In this document: piece after piece, positions 19,038 through 27,568 of the stretch
How positions within the stretch are numbered: the stretch's first letter is position 1
How the letters are laid out: each line of letters opens with the position of its first letter
Source: Flavisphingomonas formosensis
Lineage (GTDB): Bacteria > Pseudomonadota > Alphaproteobacteria > Sphingomonadales > Sphingomonadaceae
Assembly (NCBI RefSeq): GCF_009755815.1
Contig: NZ_WRPK01000001.1
Location: 930,001 to 994,000, forward strand
Length of the DNA stretch: 64,000 bases
Reading direction: 5' to 3'
Program-made: the position numbers and the translations under genes
The notes under the pieces: model-generated
What the model was told of the DNA's origin: nothing
Databases searched by the model: none
What the model saw: only the letters and a program-made list of their open reading frames with translations

Positions 19038-20478
19038 CATTCCTGTCGCTTTCGTCGAGAAGCAGCGCGGCGCGATGCGCATCGTCGCGCTTGATCGCCG
19101 CGCGCTCTCGCTCGGGCTGATGCCCGGCATGATGCTGGCCGATGCGCGCGCGCAGGTGCCCGATCTCGCCGCGGTGGATCATGATCCGCTGGCCGACGAT
19201 CGCCTGCTCGAACGGATCGCCGACTTTGCCGATCGCTACACGCCGCTGGTCGCGATCGATTCGCCGGAGGGCATCACGCTCGATATCACCGGCGCCGCGC
19301 ATCTGTTCGGCGGCGAGGGTGGCATGGCAGCGGATGTCGAGCGGCGGCTGGAAGGGCTGGGCCTCACCCTCCGCCACGCCCTTGCCGATACGCCGCAGGC
19401 GGCACAGGCGCTCGCCCGCTTCCAGTCCGCGCCCTCGGCCGACGAGGCGATGGCGATCCGGCGGCTGCCGATCGCAGCGCTGCAGCTGGAGGAGGGGGCG
19501 GAGGTGGCGCTGCGCCGCGCCGGGCTCAAGACGATCGGCGATCTGGCCGCGCGACCGACAGGGCCGATCGCGGCGCGCTTCGGCGAAGAGGCGACGGCGG
19601 CGCTCGATCGACTGCTCGGCCGTGCCGACAGCCGGTTGAAGCCGCGCCGCCCTGCGCCCGCTCTTTATTGCGAGCGCCGCTTCGCCGAGCCGATCGGCCG
19701 CACCGAGGATGCGCTGCGCGTGATCGCCGATCTGGCCGGGGAGGCGGCGGTGGTGCTGGAGGAACGGCATGGCGGCGGCCGCCGTTTTGCCGCGCGCCTC
19801 TATCGCAGCGACGGTGCGCTCAGCGATCTGATGGTGGAAACCAGCCTGCCGGTGCGCGATCCTGCCGCGATCGAGCGGCTGTTCCGCGAACGGATCGACG
19901 CGCTTGCCGATCCGATCGATCCCGGCTTCGGCTTCGACATGATCCGCCTCGCCGTGCCGCGGATCGAGCGGCTGGCACCCACCCAGCTCCAGCTCGAGGG
20001 TGGCGCGATCAGCGACGATGCGATGGCCGCGCTGGTCGACCGGCTGAGCACGCGGCTGGGCCGGGGGCGCCTGCGCCGCTTTGCCCCGCGCGACACGCAT
20101 CTGCCAGAGCAGGGCGTGCTGGCGCTGTCCGCAGTGGATGCCGAGCGGGCCGAATGGGACAAGCCCGAGCCCGGCGAGCCGCCGCTCCGCCCGCTCCATC
20201 TGTTCGATCCGCCCCAGCCGATCGACGTGATCGCCGACGTGCCGGACGGCCCGCCGCACCGCTTCCGCTGGCGACGCGATCATCATGAGGTGATACGCTG
20301 CGAAGGACCGGAGCGGATCGCGCCGGAATGGTGGCGGCGGCACGATCGCAGCGGTTTGACGCGCGACTATTATCGGGTGGAGGACAGCGCAGGGCGGCGC
20401 TTCTGGATCTTCCGCAACGGGCTTTATGGCAAGGAGCAGTCGCGGCCGGGCTGGTATGTGCATGGCTTGTTCGCGTGA
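18925..20478 (+). CDS. imuB: ImuB, inactive Y-family polymerase homologue
   Basis: A 517-residue Y-family polymerase relative that serves as the hub of the mutasome, linking DnaE2, ImuA and the beta clamp. It starts LALWFPLLPADRLARD and follows the Y-family order (palm, thumb-like IAALQLEEGAEVALRRAGLKTIGDLAARP, little finger). Where active polymerases have the second catalytic Asp-Glu pair it reads AIDSPEGITLDITG, lacking the pair, as expected for a catalytically dead ImuB. The GTG at 18925 follows GGTGGAG with 7-nt spacing and begins VIEPLSTNPD; the frame overlaps the end of imuA in another phase. Confidence 0.93.
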   Translation: MIEPLSTNPDATKRRFLALWFPLLPADRLARDGAAPADIPVAFVEKQRGAMRIVALDRRALSLGLMPGMMLADARAQVPDLAAVDHDPLADDRLLERIADFADRYTPLVAIDSPEGITLDITGAAHLFGGEGGMAADVERRLEGLGLTLRHALADTPQAAQALARFQSAPSADEAMAIRRLPIAALQLEEGAEVALRRAGLKTIGDLAARPTGPIAARFGEEATAALDRLLGRADSRLKPRRPAPALYCERRFAEPIGRTEDALRVIADLAGEAAVVLEERHGGGRRFAARLYRSDGALSDLMVETSLPVRDPAAIERLFRERIDALADPIDPGFGFDMIRLAVPRIERLAPTQLQLEGGAISDDAMAALVDRLSTRLGRGRLRRFAPRDTHLPEQGVLALSAVDAERAEWDKPEPGEPPLRPLHLFDPPQPIDVIADVPDGPPHRFRWRRDHHEVIRCEGPERIAPEWWRRHDRSGLTRDYYRVEDSAGRRFWIFRNGLYGKEQSRPGWYVHGLFA

Positions 20479-20484
20479 GGCATC

Positions 20485-20632
20485 TTCATCCTCCCCCCCG
20501 CAGGGGGAGGGGGACCATGCGAAGCATGGTGGAGGGGCGGCCACTCCCAATCGACGACACGCTTGCAGTGAGCGGCGGCCCCTCCACCATTCGCTTCGCG
20601 AACGGTCCCCCTCCCCCTTTAGGGAGGATGAA
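20485..20632. repeat. MITE-like palindromic element between imuB and dnaE2
   Basis: A 148-bp element bounded by perfect 11-bp inverted ends, TTCATCCTCCC (20485-20495) and GGGAGGATGAA (20622-20632). Inside are further imperfect inverted arms (GGGGGACCATGCGAAGCATGG against CCATTCGCTTCGCG and GGTCCCCC). The right end carries AGGGAGG, positioned 7 nt before the dnaE2 ATG, so the element provides the dnaE2 ribosome-binding site. Shorter related CCTC/GAGG-rich repeats lie near 3065-3110 and 16246-16305. Confidence 0.75.
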
Positions 20633-20634
20633 AA

Positions 20635-23600
20635 ATGACCCCCTTCGCTGAATTGGTCGCGGCGACCAATTTCTCCTTCCTGCGCGGCGCGGCGCATGCG
20701 CAGGACATGGTCGGCGATGCGATCGCATCGGGCATGGCGGCGATCGGCATCGCGGATCGCAATACGGTGGCCGGCGTCGTGCGGGCTTATGTGGCGCTGC
20801 GCGATGCGCCCGAGCGCGCGCGTTCGCGACTGCGCGAGGCGAAGAAGGCGAGGGGCGAGCCGGAGACACTGAGCGCGGAGGAAGAAGCCGGGTGCAGGAC
20901 CGATCTGCGCCTGATCGTCGGTGCGCGGCTGGTGTTTGCGGACGGCACGCCCGACATCGTCGCCTATCCCGCCACCCGTTACGGCTGGGGACGGCTCACC
21001 CGGTTGCTGACGCGCGGCAATCTCGCCGCGGTGAAGGGCAGCTGCATCCTGCGCTTCGCCGATCTCGTCGAGCATATCGAGGATCTGCAGCTCATCGTAC
21101 TGCCCGCGTCCAGCGCGGAGGCGGAGGATGCGCATCGCCATCCCGTCGCCTATGATTTCGGCCGGGCGCCGGTGCCCGGCCGCGCACTCTCGCTGGTGCC
21201 GCCCGCCGCGCCGGACGGGCTCGGGCTCACGCTCGTGCGGCTGGCGGAGGCGGCGCCGGGGCGGGTGTGGCTTGGCGTCGCCATGGCGCGGCGCGGGGAC
21301 GATGCCCGCCGCCTTGCGCGCATGCGGCGAATCGCGGCGGAGGCCGGCGTGCCGCTGCTCGCTACCAACGATGCGCTCTATGCCCGCCCCGAACAGCGCC
21401 CGCTTCACGACGTGCTGAGCTGCATCCGCCTCGGCACGACGATCGCCGATGCGGGGCGGCGGCTGGAGGTGAATGCCGAGCGCCATCTGAAGGGGCCGGC
21501 CGAGATGGCGCGCCTGTTCCGCGCCTGTCCGGAGGCGATCGCGGAGACGATCCGGTTCATCGGCCGGATCGAATTCACCCTCGATCAGCTCCGCTACGAA
21601 TATCCGCACGAGCCCGTGCCGGAGGGTTGGGAGCCCAATGATTGGCTGGAGCACCTCGTCACCGAGGCGGCGCATGCCCGCTATGGCGCGGCCCTGCCGG
21701 ACAAGGTGCAAATCTCGCTCGCGGAGGAGTTCGCACTGATCCGCAAGCAGAATTACGCTTATTATTTTCTGACGGTGCACGATCTGGTGAAGTTCGCCCG
21801 CGCGCAGGATCCGCCGATCCTGTGCCAGGGGCGGGGCTCGGCCGCCAATTCGATCGTCTGCTTCCTGCTCGGCGTCACCTCGGTCGATCCGATGAAGCAT
21901 GATCTGCTCTTCTCGCGCTTCGTTTCCGAGGATCGCAACGAGCCGCCCGACATCGACGTCGATTTCGAGCATGAGCGGCGCGAGGAGGTGATGCAATATG
22001 TCTATCGCCGCTACGGCCGCCACCGCGCCGGCATCGCCGCGACGGTGATCCATTACCGCTCGCGCAGTGCGGTGCGCGAGGTGGCGAAGGTATTGGGCAT
22101 GAGCGAGGATGTGGCGCTCCGCCTCGCCGGCACCGTCTGGGGCAGCCATTCCGGCGACATGGAGGATCGCCGCTTCACCGAAGCCGGCTTCGATATCGCC
22201 AATCCCGAGATCGAGCGGCTGCGCTTCATCATGGACCAACTGCTCGTCGCACCCTTTCCGCGCCATCTGTCGCAGCATGTCGGCGGCTTCGTGCTGACCC
22301 AGGACCGCCTCGACGAGACGGTGCCGCTGCACAATGCGGCGATGGCGGACCGGACCTTCATCGAATGGGACAAGGACGATATCGATGCGCTGAAGCTGAT
22401 GAAGGTCGACGTGCTCGCGCTCGGCATGCTGACCTGCATCCGCAAGGCCTTCGAGCTGATGAGCGCGAACGGGCTCGGCGAGCATAATCTCACCGTCGAT
22501 ATCGCGGCGGAGGATCAGGTAGTCTACGAGATGCTGGGCAAGGGCGACAGCATCGGTGTGTTCCAGGTCGAGAGTCGCGCGCAGATCAATATGCTGCCGC
22601 GGCTGAAGCCGATATCCCTTTATGATCTGACCGTGCAGGTCGCGATCGTCCGGCCCGGGCCGATCGAAGGCGACATGGTGCATCCCTATCTTCGGCGACG
22701 CATGGGAAAGGAGAAGCCCGATTTTCCTTCGCCGAAGCCGCCGCACGACAAGGATGAGCTCAAGAAACTGCTCGGCCTGACCTATGGCGTACCGCTTTTT
22801 CAAGAGCAGGCGATGAAGCTCGCGATCGTCGCGGCCGCCTTCTCACCTTCCGAAGCCAATCAGCTTCGCCGCGCGATGGCGACCTTCCGCAACGTCGGCA
22901 CTATTCACAAATTTCGCGACAAGATGATCGAGGGCATGGTCGGCCGCGGTTACGATCGCGACTTCGCCGAGCGTTGCTACAAGCAGATTGAAGGCTTCGG
23001 CAGCTATGGCTTTCCGGAGAGCCATGCTTTGTCCTTCGCGCGGCTGGTCTATGTCTCATCGTGGATCAAATGCTATTATCCGGCGGTCTTCGCCTGCGCT
23101 TTGCTCAATTCCCAGCCAATGGGTTTCTATGCGCCGGCGCAGATCGTGCGCGATGCGCGGCTGCATGGCGTCGAGGTGCTGCCGATCGACGTCAATGCGA
23201 GCGGTTGGGACAATGGGCTGGAGCCGCATCTGCCGCCCAGGATCGCGCCGGACGACGAGATGGCGATGCCGGGGATCAAGCGCACGCCACGTCGCGACGG
23301 CAGCTTCGCGTTGCGGCTGGGACTGCGCCAGCTCGACGGCTTCCGCCAGGACTGGGCCGATCGCCTCGCCGCCGCGCGCGGCAACGGCTATGCCTCGATC
23401 GAGACGCTGGCCCGCCGTGCCGCGCTGCCGCAACGTGCGCTGCGCCTGCTGGCGGATGCGGATGCCTTCCGCTCGCTCGGCCTCTCGCGCCGCGATGCGC
23501 TGTGGGAGGTGCGCCGCACGCCCGATGCCGAGCTGCCCTTGTTCGCCGCGGCAGGCGGCACGGAGCTGGGCGTCGAGCCGGACATGGCGCTGCCGCTGAT

Positions 23601-24126
23601 GCCCCATGCCGAACAGGTGACGATCGACTATCAGGCGACGCGCCTCTCGCTGAACGGCCATCCCATGGCCTTTCTGCGCCCGGTGCTGGCGGAAGAAGGC
23701 GTGCTGAGCTGCCGGGAGACGACCGAGAGCCGCAACGGCGCCCGCGTGCGCGCTGCCGGTGTCGTGCTGGTCCGCCAGCGGCCTGGCAAGGGCAATGCGA
23801 TCTTCGTGACGCTGGAGGACGAGACCGGCATCACCAACGTGCTGATCTGGGCGCGGCTGTTCGAGCATTTCCGCCGCCCTGTAATGGCCTCCCGCCTGAT
23901 GGAGGTGGAAGGCGAGGTGCAGCGCAGCCCGGAGGGCGTCGTCCATCTGATGGCGGCACGCGTCGTCGATCGCAGCGATCTGCTCCACCGCATCACAGAT
24001 CGCGGCACGCTGCAGCCGCAGCTGGCGCATGGCGACGAGGACGCGTCGTCGCCTGTCCCGCCTGCCGGAATGGCACGCCATCCTCGCAATGTCCGTATCC
24101 TGCCGGGATCGCGCGATTTCCATTGA
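20635..24126 (+). CDS. dnaE2: Error-prone DNA polymerase DnaE2
   Basis: C-family polymerase III alpha-like subunit that does the actual synthesis in the ImuA/ImuB/DnaE2 mutasome. The 1163-residue product begins with a PHP domain (FAELVAATNFSFLRGAAHAQDMV), has the catalytic Asp motif PPDIDVDFEHERREEV at about residue 440, the palm/fingers region (VDVLALGMLTCIRKAF, IVRPGPIEGDMVHPYLRRR, GFGSYGFPESHALSFA), a helix-hairpin-helix region and a C-terminal OB fold (AGVVLVRQRPGKGNAIFVTLEDETG). The length and lack of a tau-binding tail fit DnaE2 rather than DnaE1. It is the last gene of the SOS operon. Confidence 0.96.
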   Translation: MTPFAELVAATNFSFLRGAAHAQDMVGDAIASGMAAIGIADRNTVAGVVRAYVALRDAPERARSRLREAKKARGEPETLSAEEEAGCRTDLRLIVGARLVFADGTPDIVAYPATRYGWGRLTRLLTRGNLAAVKGSCILRFADLVEHIEDLQLIVLPASSAEAEDAHRHPVAYDFGRAPVPGRALSLVPPAAPDGLGLTLVRLAEAAPGRVWLGVAMARRGDDARRLARMRRIAAEAGVPLLATNDALYARPEQRPLHDVLSCIRLGTTIADAGRRLEVNAERHLKGPAEMARLFRACPEAIAETIRFIGRIEFTLDQLRYEYPHEPVPEGWEPNDWLEHLVTEAAHARYGAALPDKVQISLAEEFALIRKQNYAYYFLTVHDLVKFARAQDPPILCQGRGSAANSIVCFLLGVTSVDPMKHDLLFSRFVSEDRNEPPDIDVDFEHERREEVMQYVYRRYGRHRAGIAATVIHYRSRSAVREVAKVLGMSEDVALRLAGTVWGSHSGDMEDRRFTEAGFDIANPEIERLRFIMDQLLVAPFPRHLSQHVGGFVLTQDRLDETVPLHNAAMADRTFIEWDKDDIDALKLMKVDVLALGMLTCIRKAFELMSANGLGEHNLTVDIAAEDQVVYEMLGKGDSIGVFQVESRAQINMLPRLKPISLYDLTVQVAIVRPGPIEGDMVHPYLRRRMGKEKPDFPSPKPPHDKDELKKLLGLTYGVPLFQEQAMKLAIVAAAFSPSEANQLRRAMATFRNVGTIHKFRDKMIEGMVGRGYDRDFAERCYKQIEGFGSYGFPESHALSFARLVYVSSWIKCYYPAVFACALLNSQPMGFYAPAQIVRDARLHGVEVLPIDVNASGWDNGLEPHLPPRIAPDDEMAMPGIKRTPRRDGSFALRLGLRQLDGFRQDWADRLAAARGNGYASIETLARRAALPQRALRLLADADAFRSLGLSRRDALWEVRRTPDAELPLFAAAGGTELGVEPDMALPLMPHAEQVTIDYQATRLSLNGHPMAFLRPVLAEEGVLSCRETTESRNGARVRAAGVVLVRQRPGKGNAIFVTLEDETGITNVLIWARLFEHFRRPVMASRLMEVEGEVQRSPEGVVHLMAARVVDRSDLLHRITDRGTLQPQLAHGDEDASSPVPPAGMARHPRNVRILPGSRDFH

Positions 24127-24134
24127 GCGTGGCT

Positions 24135-24155
24135 GGCGCGATCGGCGATCGCGCC
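24135..24155. terminator. Hairpin between convergent dnaE2 and tetR
   Basis: A perfect 9-bp stem, GGCGCGATC (24135-24143) and GATCGCGCC (24147-24155), with a 3-nt loop sits in the short gap between two convergent genes. There is no clear U-tract on either side, so termination efficiency is uncertain. Confidence 0.5.
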
Positions 24156-24165
24156 GTGCCTCGCC

Positions 24166-24804
24166 TCACCCCTTCTCGCGGGCAAAGGCGCGCAGGAACA
24201 TCCCGGAATAGGCGATGGCGTCGGCTTCGCGACTGGCCTCGTCTCCTGTGCCAACGCCCCAGAGCCGTTTGTTCTGGCGGCTGGCGCACAGGCCCAGCAG
24301 CAGTTCGGCCATGCGCGGCGCGCTCTCTTCGCGCAATTCCCCGCTGGCGATGAAGCGCGCCAGGAATTGCGCGAGCGTCGTTTCGGTCAGGCGCACGGCG
24401 CGTTCGTAAAAGATGCGGCCGACCTCGGGAAAACGGCCGCTCTCGCCCGCCACCAGCCGCCAGGCCGCCACCGCATCGTCCGCGTCGAGCCGGCGCAGGA
24501 AACTGCGGCAGAAATCGAGCAGGCTGCGCTGCAAATCATCCGATCCGGTAAGCAGCTGGGATAGCTCGGCCCGGAACGATGACGTGACCTCTTCTATCAC
24601 CGCGGCGAACAATTCCTCCTTGGATCGGAAGTAGGACCATAATGTCTGCTTCGATCCGCCGAGCGTATGGACCAGCGCCGACATCGAGGTGCCGGCATAG
24701 CCATTTTCGAGAAACGAGGCGCGGGCGGCCTGTACGATGGCGTCGCGGCGGTTCTGCTTGCTCTGTTCGCGCCGGCTTATTGTCGGCTTATCGGTATCGT
24801 TCAT
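24166..24804 (-). CDS. TetR family repressor of the adjacent efflux operon
   Basis: A 212-residue regulator. The N-terminal helix-turn-helix reads RRDAIVQAARASFLENGYAGTSMSALVHTLGGSKQTLWSYFRSKEELF, a standard TetR DNA-binding domain; the C-terminal half is a helical ligand/dimerisation domain (AefR-like: LLDFCRSFLRRL, GRIFYERAVRLTETTLAQFLARFIASGEL). The start was chosen at ATG 24804 (MNDTDKP). It is divergent from the NodT-EmrA-EmrB operon, and two GTAC-N6-GTAC palindromes lie between them, so autoregulation plus repression of the pump is the likely scheme. Confidence 0.9.
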   Translation of the reverse strand: MNDTDKPTISRREQSKQNRRDAIVQAARASFLENGYAGTSMSALVHTLGGSKQTLWSYFRSKEELFAAVIEEVTSSFRAELSQLLTGSDDLQRSLLDFCRSFLRRLDADDAVAAWRLVAGESGRFPEVGRIFYERAVRLTETTLAQFLARFIASGELREESAPRMAELLLGLCASRQNKRLWGVGTGDEASREADAIAYSGMFLRAFAREKG

Positions 24805-24808
24805 AGCT

Positions 24809-24822
24809 GTACCATAGAGTAC
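24809..24822. promoter_or_regulatory. TetR operator, tetR-proximal copy
   Basis: GTAC-N6-GTAC (GTACcatagaGTAC), 4 bp upstream of the tetR start. It is the partner of an almost identical site at 24867-24880 in the same divergent intergenic region. The match of the two copies, including flanks (CGAATTTG and CGGTTTTG), supports operator function. Confidence 0.7.
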
Positions 24823-24866
24823 GAATTTGCATTGACAATAGCATCGCGCTGAGGCAATCACGAATC

Positions 24867-24880
24867 GTACCACTAAGTAC
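24867..24880. promoter_or_regulatory. TetR operator, efflux-proximal copy
   Basis: GTAC-N6-GTAC (GTACcactaaGTAC), ending 11 bp before the start of the outer-membrane efflux gene. A TTGACA -35-like hexamer lies at 24832-24837, so a repressor bound here would block the pump promoter or the early transcript. Confidence 0.7.
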
Positions 24881-24891
24881 GGTTTTGATTC

Positions 24892-26391
24892 ATGACAATT
24901 CAACTGCGCTCCATGCGGGGCAGCGGGCTGTCGCTTGTCGGCCTGTTGCTGCTGCCCGCTTGTGCCCCGATGCCGAAGCTCGGCCCGGCTCCGGCGATCG
25001 CGCCCGTTTCGCATTTCGCGGCGGAGCGGACGCTGGCATCCCCGGCCTCTCCGGCCGCGCGCCCTACCGCCGCGGCCGACTGGCCGGCGGGCGCCTGGTG
25101 GCAGGCCTATGGCGATGCCCAGCTTGACGCGCTGATCGCGGAAGCGCTTGCCGAAGCGCCGGATCTGGCCGCCGCGGCGGCCAGGCTGCGCGCAGCCGAA
25201 GCGGCGGCACAGGTTTCGGGTGCAGCGCGTTTGCCCACGCTCGACGCGGAGGGCAGCGCCGGCGTCGCCAAGCAGAGCTATCATAACGGCATTCCCGCCG
25301 ATTTCGTGCCGCACGGCTGGAAGAATACGGGGCGCGTCGCCGCCGATTTCAATTTCGATCTGGACCTGTGGGGCGCGAACCGGGCCGCCTATCGGGCCGC
25401 GCTGTCCGATGCCGAAGTCGCCCGGCTGGAGCGGCAACAGGCGGCGCTGATACTCTCGACCAACATTGCGGACGCCTATGCCGATCTGGCGCGGCTGTTC
25501 GCGGAGCGGCAGGTGCAGCTTGCCGCGCTCGAGATCCGCAGCCAGACGGCGGCGCTCACCGCCGATCGCGTGACCACCGGCCTCGATACCCAGGCCGAGC
25601 TCAAGCAGGCGAGCTCCGCCGTCCCGGCCGCGCGCGCCGATCTCGCCGCGACTGACGAGCAGATCGGGCTGACGCGCAATCGCCTCGCCGCGCTGCTCGG
25701 CAAGGGGCCGGATCGCGGCCTGGCGATCGCGGCGCCGCGCGCCATCGTGCCTGCACGGGGCCTGCCCGCCGACGTCACCACCGACCTCATCGGCCGCCGG
25801 CCGGACGTGATCGCGGCGCGCATGCGGGTGGAGGCGGCGGCCAGCCGGATCAAGGTCGCCCGCGCCGCTTTCTATCCTGCGGTCAATCTCAGCGCGGCGA
25901 TCGGCTTTCAATCGCTCGGCTTCGCCAATCTGCTGAAGGGCGGATCGGTCTTCGGCAATGCCGGTCCTGCGCTCAGCCTGCCGATCTTCCACGGCGGCGA
26001 GATCCAGGGGCGCTATCGCGGCGCGCGCGCTGATTATGACGAGGCGGTCGCCAATTATGACCGCGCTGTCGCCGACGCCTTCCACGAGGTCGCCGATGCG
26101 GTGGTCAGCCGCAACGCGCTGGCGACCCGGCTGGCGGAATCGCAGCAGGCGCTGGACGATGCCCAGGCGGCCTACGCCATCGCCCGCCAGCGCTACCAGG
26201 GCGGCCTCTCCACCTTCCTCGACGAGCTGACCGCGCAGGACCGCGCCCTCCAGGCGCTGCGCACCGTAACCGACCTCAAGGCCCGTGCCTTCACCCTCGA
26301 CGTGGCGCTGGTGCGCGCGCTTGGCGGCGGCTTCGCCCCGCCGGCCGCGTCCGCTGCCGAACAGACCAGCAAGGATAGCGATCATGGCTGA
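24892..26391 (+). CDS. Outer membrane efflux lipoprotein, NodT family
   Basis: A 499-residue TolC-like outer-membrane channel of a tripartite pump. It has a lipoprotein signal with lipobox LPAC (Cys 24), the mature start GAWWQAYGDAQLDALIAEALAEAPDL typical of the NodT/OprM class, paired repeats of the outer-membrane factor fold (SGAARLPTLDAEGSAG and RAAFYPAVNLSAAIGF), and LIGRRPDVIAARMRVEAAASRIKVA. It is the first gene of a three-gene operon with emrA- and emrB-like genes; its end overlaps the next start by 8 bp. Confidence 0.93.
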   Translation: MTIQLRSMRGSGLSLVGLLLLPACAPMPKLGPAPAIAPVSHFAAERTLASPASPAARPTAAADWPAGAWWQAYGDAQLDALIAEALAEAPDLAAAAARLRAAEAAAQVSGAARLPTLDAEGSAGVAKQSYHNGIPADFVPHGWKNTGRVAADFNFDLDLWGANRAAYRAALSDAEVARLERQQAALILSTNIADAYADLARLFAERQVQLAALEIRSQTAALTADRVTTGLDTQAELKQASSAVPAARADLAATDEQIGLTRNRLAALLGKGPDRGLAIAAPRAIVPARGLPADVTTDLIGRRPDVIAARMRVEAAASRIKVARAAFYPAVNLSAAIGFQSLGFANLLKGGSVFGNAGPALSLPIFHGGEIQGRYRGARADYDEAVANYDRAVADAFHEVADAVVSRNALATRLAESQQALDDAQAAYAIARQRYQGGLSTFLDELTAQDRALQALRTVTDLKARAFTLDVALVRALGGGFAPPAASAAEQTSKDSDHG

Positions 26392-27559
26392 AGCCGATCT
26401 CCCCACCGCCCCCAGCCGCTCCATCCCGCTGGAGGTCGCGCCCGAAGCCGTGCCGAAATCTGCACCCGCGATGGCCGATCGCCGCAAGAAGCTGCTCGCG
26501 GGCATCGCCGGTGCGGTGCTGCTGGCCGGCGTCGGTTATGGCGGCTGGTATGTCGCCATCGGCAGCCACCATGTCGAGACCGACAATGCCTATGTCGGCG
26601 CCGACACCGCCGAGGTGACGCCGATGGTGGCCGGGCAGGTCGCCGCCGTGCTGAAATCGGACACGGACAAGGTGAAGCGCGGTGACGTGCTGGTTCGGCT
26701 CGACGACAGCGATGCGCAGATCGCGCTGAGCCAGGCCGAGGCCGATCTCGCCAAGGCCCGCCGCCAGTTCGGCCAGACCAGCGCGACCAGCCAGGCCCTG
26801 CAGGCGCAGGTGCAGGCCCGCGCGGCCGAGATCACCCGTTCGCGCGCACAGCTCGCCGCCGCCCAGGCCGCCTACCAGAAAGCCCAGATCGATTTCGATC
26901 GGCGGCAGAAGCTGTCGGCCAATGGCGCCGTCTCCGGCGACGAGCTGACCAGCGCCACCAATGCGCTGGCGTCCGCGCGCGCCGCGCTGGAGCAGGCGAA
27001 GGTCGGCGTCGTCCAGGCCGAGGCGACCCGCAGCGCCGCCTTCGGCGATTTCGCGGCGAACAACGCTCTGATCGAAGGCAGCACCGTCACCACGAATCCC
27101 GACGTGCTCGCCGCCGAGGCGCGCGTGCGTCAGGCGCGCCTCGATCTGTCGCGCACCGTGATCCGCGCGCCGGTGGACGGCATCGTGACCAGCCGATCGG
27201 TCCAGGTCGGCCAGCGGATCGCGCCGGGCGCCACGGTGATGCGCGTGGTTCCGGTGGGTCAGCTCTATGTCGATGCGAACTTCAAGGAGGGCCAGCTTTC
27301 GGCGGTGCGCCCTGGCCAGCCGGTCACGCTCACCTCGGATCTCTATGGCGGCCGCGTGACTTATCATGGCCGCGTCGTCGGCTTCTCCGGCGGCACCGGC
27401 TCATCCTTCGCGCTGATCCCGGCGCAGAATGCGACCGGCAACTGGATCAAGGTGGTCCAGCGGCTGCCGGTGCGCGTGGCGCTCAATCCCGCGGAACTGG
27501 AAGCGCATCCGCTGCGCGTCGGCCTGTCGATGACGGCCGAGATCGACACCTCCAACTAG
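26384..27559 (+). CDS. emrA: EmrA/HlyD family efflux adaptor
   Basis: A 391-residue membrane-fusion protein linking the inner-membrane transporter to the outer-membrane channel. It has a short cytoplasmic N-terminus, one transmembrane helix (LLAGIAGAVLLAGVGYGGWYVAI), a lipoyl half with HHVETDNAYVGADTAEVTPMVAGQV, a long coiled-coil hairpin rich in Ala/Gln, the second lipoyl half (TVIRAPVDGIVTSRSVQVGQRI) and the beta-barrel LYVDANFKEGQL. All are hallmarks of EmrA. The start ATG 26384 overlaps the upstream stop, indicating translational coupling. Confidence 0.93.
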   Translation: MAEADLPTAPSRSIPLEVAPEAVPKSAPAMADRRKKLLAGIAGAVLLAGVGYGGWYVAIGSHHVETDNAYVGADTAEVTPMVAGQVAAVLKSDTDKVKRGDVLVRLDDSDAQIALSQAEADLAKARRQFGQTSATSQALQAQVQARAAEITRSRAQLAAAQAAYQKAQIDFDRRQKLSANGAVSGDELTSATNALASARAALEQAKVGVVQAEATRSAAFGDFAANNALIEGSTVTTNPDVLAAEARVRQARLDLSRTVIRAPVDGIVTSRSVQVGQRIAPGATVMRVVPVGQLYVDANFKEGQLSAVRPGQPVTLTSDLYGGRVTYHGRVVGFSGGTGSSFALIPAQNATGNWIKVVQRLPVRVALNPAELEAHPLRVGLSMTAEIDTSN

Positions 27560-27568
27560 GCCGCCCGC

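Noticed and set aside
18739-22803. A 1354-codon open frame antisense to imuB and dnaE2
   Set aside because: It lies opposite two unmistakable polymerase-family genes and has no domain signatures.
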